From the NCBI GenBank assembly GCA_011316305.1, contig SAUG01000077.1:357712-421711 (forward strand): a DNA stretch of 64,000 bases, in the 5' to 3' direction. The notes under the pieces were generated by a model. That model had not been told where the DNA came from, did not search any database, and was given only the letters and a program-made list of their open reading frames with translations. Made by a program: the position numbers and the translations under genes. The first letter of the stretch is position 1, and each line of letters begins with the position of its first letter. This DNA is from Rusavskia elegans. Its lineage: Eukaryota > Ascomycota > Lecanoromycetes > Teloschistales > Teloschistaceae. Shown piece by piece: positions 54,359 to 64,000 of the stretch.

Positions 54359-56918
54359 GAAGAAATCATGTATGGAACACTTCACCGGAACGGATATCTT
54401 CGATGCCAAAAACGTCGTACCTTTTATGGCATCCTGTGATGAGACTCGAAATAGTCATTGACTATCGTGCAACGCAGCTTTGGACGACGTACAGCGAATG
54501 GACAGGTATCGAATATGAAGGATTGAGCGATCCAGGCCCGGGAGAAGGAAAATGAGATGTAGGTCTATAGGACTTGTCGTTTTGCAACGGTTCTTTCCCT
54601 CGGTGTTGGAATTGAAACACTTGTGACCAAATCAGTATTCCTTTCCCATGGCGGGCAAAGGGTGTTCGGAGATTCAGGTAGGTCTTTCAGACGATGCTGG
54701 CGTCTGGTATTGCGAAGAGATGCGACGGTTTGATGGTATGAGAATGGCTAAATCTCGATGTGAGAAGACATCCTTTTGTATGTGCGACGGTGTGACGCTT
54801 TCTGCAGTTACACTTCTCCTTGATCATGAAAACATGGCCCAGTACCAGGTTTATGGTGTGAGTCTTCCTGTATGAATTCCTCGCTTGGTTGAGGCGATTT
54901 GATAGAAGGACGTTCTTTACTTCGGACTTTGGGTTCGTATCACTGCGTCGCCGTCAATGACGCCTTCTTCTCCCTCCAGCATTTGTTCTTACGAAGTTCG
55001 ACTTTCGCGAAGGAGGCCGCGACTCATGGCATCTCAGAACAGAGCAGCGAAGTCGACGCAGTGGCGTTTGACTCCGACTCAGACATCTGGGTCGATCTCT
55101 GCTTATGCACACGAGATTTCGTATCCAGCCTGAGCGCGATTTGATACCATCCTATGCGCCGGCAAGGTTCCAAATCCAGGGGGGGTAAGGCGTTGCAAAG
55201 CAATCATATACCACCCCCACCGGTGCATGGGCTATCATACGTTGAATGATGCTACTGTGGGGGATAAGCAATATTCTTAGGCCAGTGGGCTTTCAGAGAG
55301 AGAGACTCGAGAAAACAAACAAACTTGATCATGCACTGATCCGTGGAAGTGCTCAGACCATGTGTGTCTGATCTGAGTCGGAGGTATGGCTGGGATTGCC
55401 TTGGGACGCGGGCAAATCAGGAGGCGGGTAGAAAAGAAGGCAACAAGGCAACGACAATCCAGCCGGATCTCTGCTCCATCTGGATCTTACGGGCCATCGA
55501 CCCGAGAGACGTCAGAACAGTGGGTGGCGCTACAATGCTCCTGGTGGGGAGAAACAGTTGCACAAGAAAGAATGCTTTCCGCTGCTAAATAAATTGGGTT
55601 CTGGCGGAATGTATTCCACCTGAAACTTCCCTGAACTTAGAGCCCTAGCAGCGGAAGGGATAATCGTGGGTGGCGTTACAATAGTCCTGGCGTGAGAAAC
55701 AATGGTGCACCATCGCTGTAGCATGATCGCGAGGTTGATTCTGGTCCTATGAGGCAAGAGGAAGCGTTCACCGGCAACGTCATGCTGCCTTGCAATAATT
55801 ACCCGTCGAGAAAAAGGATGGCTGCTTCCACCACGACTCGGATGGATCCATTCACGCCACCTTCTGAACACATGCCCGTGACGATCCAGACTCTCGGCCT
55901 GGTGCTTTGTGATGAAGATGCAGTGACGATAGCAACGTTTCTGCGTGACGAATTTCCCACGCTAAAGCAACGTCAAACGTGCAGGGGCGCTAGGCTGGCG
56001 AGGTGGCAAACTTGATCAAATCAAAAAGCGATTAAATCATGATATTTATCATGCTTCGTTCCTGAAGCGATCATTTAGTGGCGTTATAGCTTGCATAAAG
56101 TACTGTATAAGTACTAAATAGGACTGAGCACTACAGTATTAACCGGTATACATGCTGGTGAAGTAAAGGTAGAACTAATTACAATTAAGTTATATCATGC
56201 TCAAAAAAGCGCTTTTTTGCCCCGCCTACCACCAGGGCTGAGGGGGTTCAGTAAATGACGGGCCGACCTAACCACTTTTGGCAGAACCACCACTCACAAT
56301 GTCAGTTACTAAGAGCTGCGACGCTGTCGAAATAAAGGTAATAGCTAATAAAAGGGGTAATCTCGCCTGCTATCCAATGCAGGGGGAACGCAGCCAAAGC
56401 GGCTAGGTCGACCCGTCATTTACTGAACCCCCCGGTGCTACAGTCGTCACGAGCAACTGTGTAATTGTGATTGGGTAATTGTGTAATTGGACCAATCACT
56501 TCTAGCTGCCAAGATGGAAAATCGTGTCGGTTGCGCCTTTGGGACGACAAGTGGAGAATCTAACCTACTGTTGGAACGGTTTTTGACCGCCAGATGAGGC
56601 TCCGCGGCCTGGCGATCAGCTAATAGTGGTCGCCGCATTCGCTTGTATGCCATAGATTTGCCTCGTTGCCTTTGTCAAGTGGTTCGCTTTGGGGCGTCGC
56701 GCGGTTCGCCTCTTTAAGCCCCGTTGAACCCTGTAACACACTAAGCCTGTTATGGTGTTTGAACGAATCTGCTATATTACCCCGAGAACCCGATCAAAGA
56801 TCGTAGTCCTACAAGCTTCCCATCCCATCACTTCTCATCATCTTGGAGTGTACCGTTCACGTCCCGCAAGTACCGCAAGGCTAAACGTTCCTCAGCTCCC
56901 TTTTTTCTATACTAAGTC
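54359..56918. other. Intergenic with MITE-like element and a diverged local duplication
   Basis: 2.6 kb with no supported gene. It carries the inverted-repeat element at 56242-56433, a 16-nt palindrome at 56203-56218 and two related segments near 55520 and 55669. Confidence 0.5.
56242..56433. mobile_element. 192-bp MITE-like element
   Basis: Terminal inverted repeats start GGGGGTTCAGTAAATGACGG on the left; the right end is the reverse complement, ending at 56433. The first 21 bases match and similarity continues with several changes to about 48 bases (GACCTAACC against GACCTAGCC, then CTTTTGGC against CTTTGGC). The short non-coding interior fits a MITE. Several mismatches are transitions, as expected from ageing or RIP. 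No clear target-site duplication. Confidence 0.72.
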
Positions 56919-57320
56919 ATGTCCTCACCTAACGACCGTGAGGTAGCCGTCAACGTTGTCTTCGGTCTCTTCGCCGTGCTGTTCTCGCTGTTGACCCTCT
57001 GGCAAGCTCATCGCCTGTGGGAACTCTTTCGTCGTCACAACCGCCTAGCTCATAGAAATGATGATGGTACTGTTCAACAACCAACGAAACCAGCTACGGG
57101 GTCTTACTAAGTGGCGTCGCTGTGTAGCCCGGCTCGATGCAGACGTCGAGCTGGCCTCGGTCCCAACAACGATAACATCAACAACAGTGGCGGATGAGAC
57201 GTAGGTACTATCTCCGATCCAACGTTGCTCGTTCGCTTAGTCCTTATCCGCAGCGGTTCATCGGGTACTCATGCCTCTGTCGAAGCTGGTGAATCCTCTC
57301 CGCCTGGAAGTCGTGAATAA
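56919..57320 (+). CDS. WQAHRxW-family small membrane protein, copy D
   Basis: Three exons (56919-57066, 57128-57200, 57254-57320), 95 aa, the shortest copy because the N-terminal Ser/Thr segment is reduced to eight residues. The membrane helix (9-28, VAVNVVFGLFAVLFSLLTLW) is followed by WQAHRLW and ELFRRHNRLAHRNDD, very like copy B. Exon 2 encodes ARLDADVELASVPTTITSTT, sharing DVELASV exactly with copy B. Intron phases are 1 and 2. The end is Ser/Gly-rich (GESSPPGSRE). With copy B it is the least diverged pair. Confidence 0.76.
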
Positions 57321-57732
57321 CTTCAACAAGAACCTGTGTTCTACCCCGTGACGCAGAAGCCATGACCGATCATGATGAAATGCATGGACAATGTATGAAG
57401 ACAGAAAAGAAAATCGATTGAGATGGTAAAGGTTGTACTGCTCGGAGGGAAATGTTTGGTAAATCAAGGAGTCACCTCTACTGTATCAAGTTCCGCACCT
57501 ACCAGTTACCTACATCGTCTTAAGCTCTGCACCTACCGGCTTGTCAACCTTATTAGAACGCAAGTATCAGCGTCTTGGGTTTCCTGGGTATTCACATCTC
57601 ACGGAAGGTTCCGGAAGGGGTCCGCTGGGAATGAAGGTGGTAGTATGAAAGTTCTTTTGTGTCTAGCTGAACCAGCAGCCTGCTCCCACATACTGTACCT
57701 GATGGGCGATGTTCCCTCTTTTCTCCTTCAGC
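57321..57732. other. Intergenic, convergent 3' flanks of copies D and E
   Basis: A plus-strand frame at 57423-57902 runs through here into copy E on the opposite strand; it has no domain and is treated as spurious. Confidence 0.5.
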
Positions 57733-58148
57733 TCACTGAGCTTCTTCAACCGTCGTTGTTTGTGGTGCTGCCATGTCGGCGGTCTCGGCGGGGCCATCTG
57801 TGGAACTCCAGTCAATCTTCGTCATCCTTCTCTTCCATACTCGAATCAACATCGAACAATAGCAAAAGCAAGTGGATCGCCGCGACGAACAGACACGAAT
57901 AAACCATACTTGCCACATCCTTCAAGACTGGTGTGCTCACCTTCCTCTTGCGTCATGCTCTCCTCATTCACACTTTGCTGCCCCTTCGATCTTGTCCATA
58001 TCCGCCAGATCCAATATCCTTGCCATACAGCAACCACACCTAGGACAATACCTAAGAGACCGAGTACAAGGTTGACGATGAGATCCAGTTTGTCTGACGT
58101 CGAAGCGGTAATGTGGGCCGATCGCCGGTCGATCCAGGATGCAGACAT
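57733..58148 (-). CDS. WQAHRxW-family small membrane protein, divergent copy E
   Basis: Two exons (58148-57941, 57839-57733), 104 aa, on the opposite strand to copies A-D. A short N terminus (MSASWIDRRSAHITASTSDK) is followed by a helix (21-42, LDLIVNLVLGLLGIVLGVVAVW) and the variant motif WQGYWIW, then a basic stretch (RIWTRSKGQQ) and an acidic one (NEESMTQEE). Intron 1 is phase 1 at the position equivalent to the other copies. The second exon (ETADMAAPQTTTVEEAQ at its end) resembles the DVELASVPTT region of copy D. Homology rests on layout, helix-motif junction and intron phase more than on identity, so this is the weakest member. Confidence 0.58.
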
Positions 58149-59795
58149 GTCGTCGATGTGCTGATGCTGGCGGTCACTTGTGTGGCGGAGGACACTGATG
58201 TAAAGGATTCTGGAGACAATACATTACAATGATTTCTGACACAGATCCAGCTGATACTTATTCCAACAGATATCTTAGCTCTAGGTCCTCGACAAATGTT
58301 GCTCACGGGAATCAGCCCCATCAAAGTCAGGCACCGAATCCAAGAATCCAAAAAGAGACTGATCGCCGACCTCTTGCAGCGACGATCAAGGCTCAGCAGA
58401 GAACCCGAAATAACCCATTGGAAACAGTCGGCGTACTGTATCCACGAGTCTCGCGATGATAGCACCGAGGTCTGCACTATATGCCTTGTTCACGTTGTCC
58501 TTCGCCGTTGTTCGGGCTGTGCGGTTCACAATATTCGACCTCGAGCAGGATTTGCGGGATCAAAATATGAGTATGAACAAGGCAATTTACCAAGGAGCAT
58601 CAGCCACAGCCTCCATGCAATTGATGATAGAGCCTTCGTTGGCTCGGCTGCAGTTGTGTATATCCTCAATGCAAGCTGCAAACGTTCAGCCACAAGAGGT
58701 GCATGAACACCGCAAGTCTGTGCCGCAATGATGCGTCTTGGGGTCTGATTGGAGTGAACTTGGTCAGCCTGGAATTGCCCTACGACCATGAAGACAAGTA
58801 CTTGTCGACTATACTTGCTATGATGTTATACCGAAAGACCCGGGCAAGTGGACGTTGGAGACAATTGCACTCAGCTTCGGAAAGTGGCAGTTGAAATTTC
58901 AGCAGAGCCTACATATTGAGGCCTCTTCTTAATATATCGGATCAAATCTCCTGGCCTTACCATGCAGACTGGTATGACTTGCATCTCTCTGAGCCATAAG
59001 GCCACCAGAGGTACAACGTTGTGGATCTCTTCCAGGTGAAAAAGGCACGGGCTACCTCCACACCACGCAGTGTAAATCTCCACACTACAGCACCTAGGAA
59101 TAACCCCTATCTGCCGTCCGTGGCACCTGCTCTTTAATAAGTACTTATTTTCCAACACTTAGGAAGTCCTTACCTCGCGTACTGGTCGTGTATCCGATCT
59201 GGCTGGCAGTCGAGGTAACGGATGTCTGCCCCGCCAGTTGAAAGGATACGAAGCGTATTCGATGGTCAGGCTGTGGTTATAGGTGGTTCCTAGATGCTGT
59301 GGTGTGGCGATTACATCGCGTTGTGTGGAGGTAGCCCGTGTCGTAGGAAATAGTCTCGTAGGCGTTGGCGAGCGATTGAGACCAACAATGTAGTGAGCTG
59401 CAATTTCCTCAACATTGCCCTTCTTCATCTTGACATAAGGCATATCTCCATCTAGTGAGACATCATCCCTGACCACGTTCTACAGTTGATGCCCGGGCAA
59501 CGTGGTGTCTTGGTCTGAGATGAGTTGGAAGTCCACAGATCCTGGCACGTGTAACTGCCTTGGGCCTCTGACTGGTCATGGATAGAAGGCAGATTGTTTA
59601 TTATACTTGGTACACTCTTGGACTTCATGTTGGGTAACGATGGATGGCACGATCATTGTGGTCGGAACAGATGAGGTCGGGCGGTAGCGGATTGTCTTCA
59701 TGCGGTTAGCGTCTATGAAAAGCCTAATTGCCCATCCAAGGAAATCTATCTCAAATGCATTAAAATCCAAAAATAAAAGATAGACTTTTGTCCTC
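58149..59795. other. Intergenic, no supported gene
   Basis: 1.6 kb of short frames on both strands with no domain content. Separates the small membrane-protein region from the core-gene block to the right. Confidence 0.5.
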
Positions 59796-61438
59796 ATGAA
59801 TAACGCCAGCATGAGTTCGACGACGGAGAGCTCGGACTGGGAGCATAACATAATTCCACAGTCGCGGAGGCCGAGCACAAATAGCCAGAGCAGCAGTCGT
59901 CCCAGCAAGAAATCACGACCAACTCCACAGCCCATACTTCCACGAACAAATGTACCAGGCCAATCGGTTTTTTCAGTCTCAGGCCCTATCCAATATATGC
60001 CACCCGTTCCGGTCAATCCGATACCCTTCCATCACCCCTATTACCAGAACCCGAATCCTATTCCGCCTGTTGTACCTCCGTATATTAATCCGGTAAATTC
60101 GACTGCATTGCCGGCACCTCCATTACCGACACCGTCCTATTACGCCCCGGTGAATCCTACATTTGCAAGAGTCATCAAGGAGCATGCACCGAGCCAAAAT
60201 ATAAATACCACTCCTAACACTTGGGATTCTCCACAAAAATCTACAACCCCTCAAATGGATACGCCGCCGCAGCATGTCACACCACCCAGCAGACCCATCA
60301 GGGGAGTCAAGAGTGGGGCTCGTCGAGCTCGAGGAGGCAGGCCTTCCAAAGTAAAGGTAGAGTCTCCCCACAATGGTGAAACACCTTTGGTCGCAACCAC
60401 GCCGGTAGAAGGGCGTGGGTCAGCACGTGGACGAGTGCGAGGAGCTAGGGTCAATCGTGGCGGAAGACCAAGAGGTAGCCGAGCCGGAGGCTCCAGTAGT
60501 CGCGGTGTGAAACGAAAGAGGGAAGAAGAGGACGAAAAGGATGACTCTGACGTCTCTGAAATCATTACCCCATTGCCTACTCAGTCCAGATCAGGCCGGA
60601 AGATTACCCATGCAAACACCTTTTCGCCCATCGTCATTGACTTGGAGGAAAAACGAAAGCCCTCGGTTTCTGCCAAGAACATAAAAACTACCATCACGAT
60701 CGCTGGAAGCCCTGAGCCTATGAGCAGGAAGGGCCAGAAACGGGCCTCCAAACCCGGAGAAGCTAGCGTTTGCAAGAACTGCGGTCGCGGCCATAGTCCG
60801 GCATCGAACATGATAGTCTTTTGCGATGGTTGCAATGGACCGTGGCATCAGTTCTGTCATGATCCGCCAATATCACAAGATGTCATCAGCGTCGAGGAAC
60901 GAGAGTGGTTCTGTGCTGACTGCCAGGTAATACGGGAGGAAAAGGCTCATGTAGAAGGCAAGGTCAGTGCTCCGACGTTGAGTATTGTTGAGGTGAGTGT
61001 GCATTTCCAAAATCTTCCTTGGTGGAAGCAATATCTCATGGATTCTACGTACAGAAACGACGCTATCTGCAAACGCTGTCCTCTTCGAATTTGGTATCTC
61101 TTCTTCTGCATGCCAGTGTACTCCATCCGGATTTACCAATCTTCGCTACACCTTCCGGTGGACCTCTGCCTGAGAGACCTAAACGGCCGATTACTCACTT
61201 CGTGGACCCCACAGCGCCCCCAGCGGAAGAAGAGGAAGACGAGATGTATCCTGAATCCGAATATTTACCCTATCCGAAAGCCGGCAACGGAGTACCTCTC
61301 CCTTCAGAGAGCGAAAGCCTGGCATTGTTGATTGATGAAGATGTAGGCGTATATAGCCACGTCTGGGATTGGGATAAGAGAGGTCTTGACTGTGACAATG
61401 AGCATCGACAGCCTAACGGGACCGCCGTTGCTTTCTAG
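59796..61438 (+). CDS. PHD-finger protein with AT-hook-like motifs
   Basis: Two exons (59796-60992, 61055-61438), 526 aa. The N-terminal third is Pro/Ser/Asn-rich. At about 165-240 come Arg/Gly-rich segments with AT-hook-like cores (RARGGRPSKVK and NRGGRPRGSRAGG), which bind the minor groove of AT-rich DNA, then a nuclear signal (GVKRKREEEDEKDD). The PHD zinc finger lies near 325-380: CKNCGRGHSPASNMIVFCDG, CNGPWHQFCHDPP and WFCADC, with the Cys4-His-Cys3 ligands in order. PHD fingers read histone H3 tails, so a chromatin role is likely. Exon 2 encodes a short helical region and an acidic tail (PPAEEEEDEMYPESEYLPYP). The specific complex is not identifiable. Confidence 0.88.
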
Positions 61439-61827
61439 TCAAATGGCCGACAATTGATTTATCGATGTATTGTACAGAGTGCAGGAATTGGCGTGACGAA
61501 GTAGTAAGACAAGCCTACGAAGGACTTGGTGAAGATGGCGACTTGCACGCAGAATGTTTGAGACGAAAAGGTTGAGGTCGCATAAGGCTGGCGTATGAGA
61601 TCATCATGCAAGGGCCTTCCCGTCCGGCGGAAAGTCTTTTCATTGGCTGGGCTACACTGGCCTCGGCTTGGTGAGCAGGCTAGAGACGATCTCCGTGGGG
61701 CCGTCCCAGAGCTTGCTGGAACCTCAGCTCGCCAACTTTCCTCGTTCCTTCAACATCTGCCCCCCTTTCTCTCATCCATTGCCTCCTCATCCTCCATCCA
61801 CCACCACCATCACCACATACGCCAGAC
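61439..61827. other. Intergenic
   Basis: 3' flank of the PHD gene and upstream region of the acidic-protein gene. The final 80 bases are C/T-rich and hold a CCACCACCATCACCAC stretch just before the start codon. Confidence 0.5.
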
Positions 61828-62545
61828 ATGTCTACACGCAAGAGAAAGCAGGATGCTGAGGAGGAAGAGGAGTTGCAGGCACTTCCTAGTGAGGGCAGCG
61901 AGGAAGAGGAAGAAGAGTAAGGCTGTCTTGACGTCATTGGCTTCTCCATTCCTCTCCCATCCTCAAGAATCGCATCAACCTGCGCCTTCCATTCGAATCC
62001 ATTGATCTGATTGCGCTTTTCTTGCTCGTGTTTGCGGCCTTGTGCGATCACGACTTCTTTTCTATATTCTGCTAGTCAGCCCTCGAGGATTCCCCTGCTA
62101 ATGCTGGTTGTTTGCAGATACGACGAATCCGACGCTTCCGATGTTGATGATGAAGAGGCTTCTGAGGATGAAGTAGAAGAGGTAGCTGCAGGTAGTTTTC
62201 CCATGTTCGCTGACAGCGAACTCTTATCTCCACTCCGTGCCGATGTTGACCATCTCCTCAGCCCCACCCGCTTCCAAAAAGCGCAAAACGACCTCTACGA
62301 AGAAGGATGCGCCGGAAGAAGTCGATGACGACGAAGAGCCCGAGGCTGTAGATGACGACGACCAAGACGCCGCGGCAGCCCCTGGCGAAGAAGATGATGA
62401 TGACGACGACGACGACGCAGAAGAAGAGGCCGAGGATACCGCAACGAAAGGTGGGCCGGCTGCGGCCGCGAAGAAGGCAAAAGGTGCGCAGGTGCCAAAA
62501 GAGGATGATCTAGAAGAGGTCAAGGGGCTGGGCGATGAGGAATAG
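61828..62545 (+). CDS. Small acidic nuclear-type protein
   Basis: Three exons (61828-61916, 62118-62191, 62262-62545), 148 aa. It begins MSTRKRKQDAEEEEELQALP and is strongly acidic for most of its length (SEEEEEEYDESDASDVDDEE, then GEEDDDDDDDDAEEEAEDTA). Basic patches interrupt this (ASKKRKTTSTKKD and AAAKKAKGAQVPK). The end is DDLEEVKGLGDEE. All three exons share the acidic composition and both splices keep frame. Such alternating acid and Lys/Arg runs are typical of histone- or ribosome-associated nuclear proteins, but no named domain is seen. The ATG gives the complete first block. Confidence 0.72.
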
Positions 62546-62884
62546 GAGATGCAGGCGAGACGCTTTCGGGAATGAAAAATATATGCAGGAATCAAAAGAT
62601 CTAGAGAAACGGATGTTATGATAGACCATCAATATGTATGGGATTTGCGATATACGCATTAGTGTTTCACTGCTTGGAGTCGCATTGACAGTTCGAGTGT
62701 AGATTGCCCTAAGCTGAGCAGTTGTTCCTCATCCTTACTCACATGATGCGCATTCGATATTATTCCGACGAACAAGTATATTCACTGGCCCTCGCTTCTG
62801 GGAGGGCAAGGAATACAAGATTCAGTGGCGTAGCGAGTACAATCATTATTGTTGATTCTCTGTACAACCACTAGCTTATCCATA
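62546..62884. other. Intergenic, convergent 3' flanks
   Basis: Between the acidic-protein gene and riboflavin synthase. No feature seen. Confidence 0.5.
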
Positions 62885-63728
62885 CTACCTACTATTTATC
62901 TTCCTCTCAACAATCCTCTGCACCATCTTCTCCAGCACACCTCCTCCCCCTCCTTTCCCCTCACCATCCAAACCCTCAAGATACCCTCTAACACTCTTCT
63001 CCACATACTTCCCCACCATATCAACCTCGACATTGACCTCATCTCCCACCCCTTTCCCAGCTGTAACAACCTTCTCCTGCGTATACGCAATCAACATAAC
63101 CTCCCACCACCCCTTCCCCTCTTCCCCTGCCTCTCCCTTATCTCCACCATCACCTCCACCCCCACCCCCACCAACATGTTCATCATCATCCTCAACCCGC
63201 GTAACAGTCAAACTCGCCCCATCAATAGTAACATACCCCTTCTCAACCACAAACCTCAACACCCCCTTCTCCCTCGGCCTGAACCTGAGCACCCTCGCCT
63301 CCCCATCCTCCACCATCCCCACAATCGTCGCCACAGTATCCACATGCCCCTGCACGAAATGTCCCCCCATCCTCGTGTTCGCACTCACGGCTCTTTCCAA
63401 ATTGACATTACTGTTTTGCTTGAGACGGCCGAGGTTGGTGCGGCGGAGGGTTTCGGGCGAGACGCCGACGGTGAAGGAGGAGGGAGAGGAAGGGGTGAAG
63501 GTTGTGATGGTTAGGCAGGTGCCGTTTATGGAGATGGAGTCGCCGAGGTGGGCGTCTGAGAGGAGGAATGCGGGGGTGGAGATTGTGAGGGTTGTGCCGC
63601 CGGACGGGGAGGAAGTGGAGAGGGAGGTGATGGCTGGGCTGGGGGTTAGTTTAGATGGGGGGGTTCCTTTTGGAAAGGGGATGGGGGGAGGGCGTACTGC
63701 CGATGCACTCGACTATGCCGGTGAACAT
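62885..63728 (-). CDS. Riboflavin synthase alpha chain
   Basis: Two exons (63728-63698, 63633-62885), 259 aa. The enzyme dismutates two 6,7-dimethyl-8-ribityllumazine molecules to riboflavin in the cytosol, the last step of the pathway. The short first exon encodes the canonical MFTGIVECIG; the splice uses the second of two nearby AG acceptors. Two lumazine-binding repeats follow. The first holds LGDSISINGTCLTITTFTPS, VGVSPETLRRTNLGRLK and NVNLERAVSANTRMGGHFVQ. The second begins GHVDTVATIVGMVEDGEARV and holds GYVTIDGASLTVTRVEDDDE, then EVNVEVDMVGKYVEKSV. An unusual Gly/Glu-rich insert (HVGGGGGGGDGGDKGEAGEE) sits after the second TVT strand. Orthologues are called RIB5. Confidence 0.95.
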
Positions 63729-63947
63729 CTTAGTGAGGATCGTCCAAGTGTTGTTGTGGGAGTTGGTAGGTTGAGATATTTACATGATGACAACATCGGA
63801 GAAAAACGGTGGACATGGGAGAGATTTGGACCTCGGCTGTGGGGAACCCTGAGCTCTCGTCACATCTGCAACCAAAGCTGACGATACACTCTCTTCATTG
63901 ATTTGTACATTGATCCTCACAGGTCTTGACATCGGAGAGGGTCAAGA

Positions 63948-64000
63948 TGGCTGCTCCAAGAGCATGTCAAGCTCTTCGCAAACCACTGTGCCACCCTCGA
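63948..64000 (+). CDS. Start of an unidentified gene (cut by window edge)
   Basis: An ATG at 63948 opens a frame that runs off the right edge: MAAPRACQALRKPLCHPR. The basic, Ala/Arg-rich start would suit a mitochondrial presequence. The upstream 219 bp would be shared with riboflavin synthase. Too short to identify. Confidence 0.35.

Noticed and set aside
57423..57902. 159-aa plus-strand frame
   Set aside because: Runs antisense through copy E of the WQAHRxW family and has no domain.
61595..62005. 136-aa plus-strand frame
   Set aside because: Different phase from the acidic-protein exons, which share composition and splice cleanly.
1..64000. tRNA, rRNA and CRISPR arrays
   Set aside because: Scanned by eye for tRNA B-box-like GGTTCGAATCC, rRNA-like stretches and regularly spaced direct repeats; none found.

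Overview
The window is nuclear DNA of a filamentous ascomycete (Pezizomycotina). The evidence is short GT-AG introns of about 50-100 nt inside most genes, compact gene spacing, an arginine attenuator peptide upstream of the small subunit of carbamoyl-phosphate synthase, a HeLo-type domain gene, and long Ser/Thr/Pro-rich disordered proteins. Genus and species cannot be fixed from the sequence. I rebuilt exons by hand from GT-AG signals, reading-frame continuity and family conservation. Exon lengths sum to multiples of three wherever a full model is given. I saw no tRNA, rRNA or CRISPR array.

1-25 kb is mostly housekeeping. It holds a secreted S10 serine carboxypeptidase (-), a GNAT acetyltransferase (+), a fragmentary F-box-like ORF, arginine-specific CPSase small subunit with its split uORF (+), a disordered protein, a peroxisomal (AKL) enoyl-CoA isomerase-like protein, a secreted cysteine protein (-), an acyl-CoA synthetase-like enzyme (-), a GRAM/VASt sterol-transfer (LAM) protein (-) and an Atg38/NRBF2-like protein (+).

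26-34 kb is the most unusual block. A HeLo-domain pseudokinase (-) is divergent from a very large protein (+). That protein joins an apparently intact Ser/Thr kinase, an ankyrin repeat and a degenerate CAX-type Ca2+/H+ exchanger. A 713-bp inverted-repeat element sits in their shared upstream region. The pair looks like accessory signalling or cell-death machinery, which is inference.

35-42.6 kb holds a nuclear-looking protein with tandem KEN motifs and a leucine-catabolism pair: isovaleryl-CoA dehydrogenase (-) divergent from methylcrotonoyl-CoA carboxylase alpha (+). A MARVEL-like four-helix membrane protein follows.

43.8-58.2 kb is gene-poor accessory DNA. It carries five paralogues (A-E) of a small single-pass membrane protein family that I do not recognise, defined by a W-Q-A-H-R-x-W motif straight after the membrane helix and by conserved intron phases. 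Between copies lie a SAM-domain protein, an F-box protein, an AKAP7-like 2H-phosphoesterase fold protein, a small secreted cysteine protein, a 192-bp MITE-like element and a 42-bp perfect palindrome.

59.8-64 kb returns to core genes: a PHD-finger/AT-hook protein, a small acidic nuclear-type protein, riboflavin synthase (-) and the start of another gene at the right edge.
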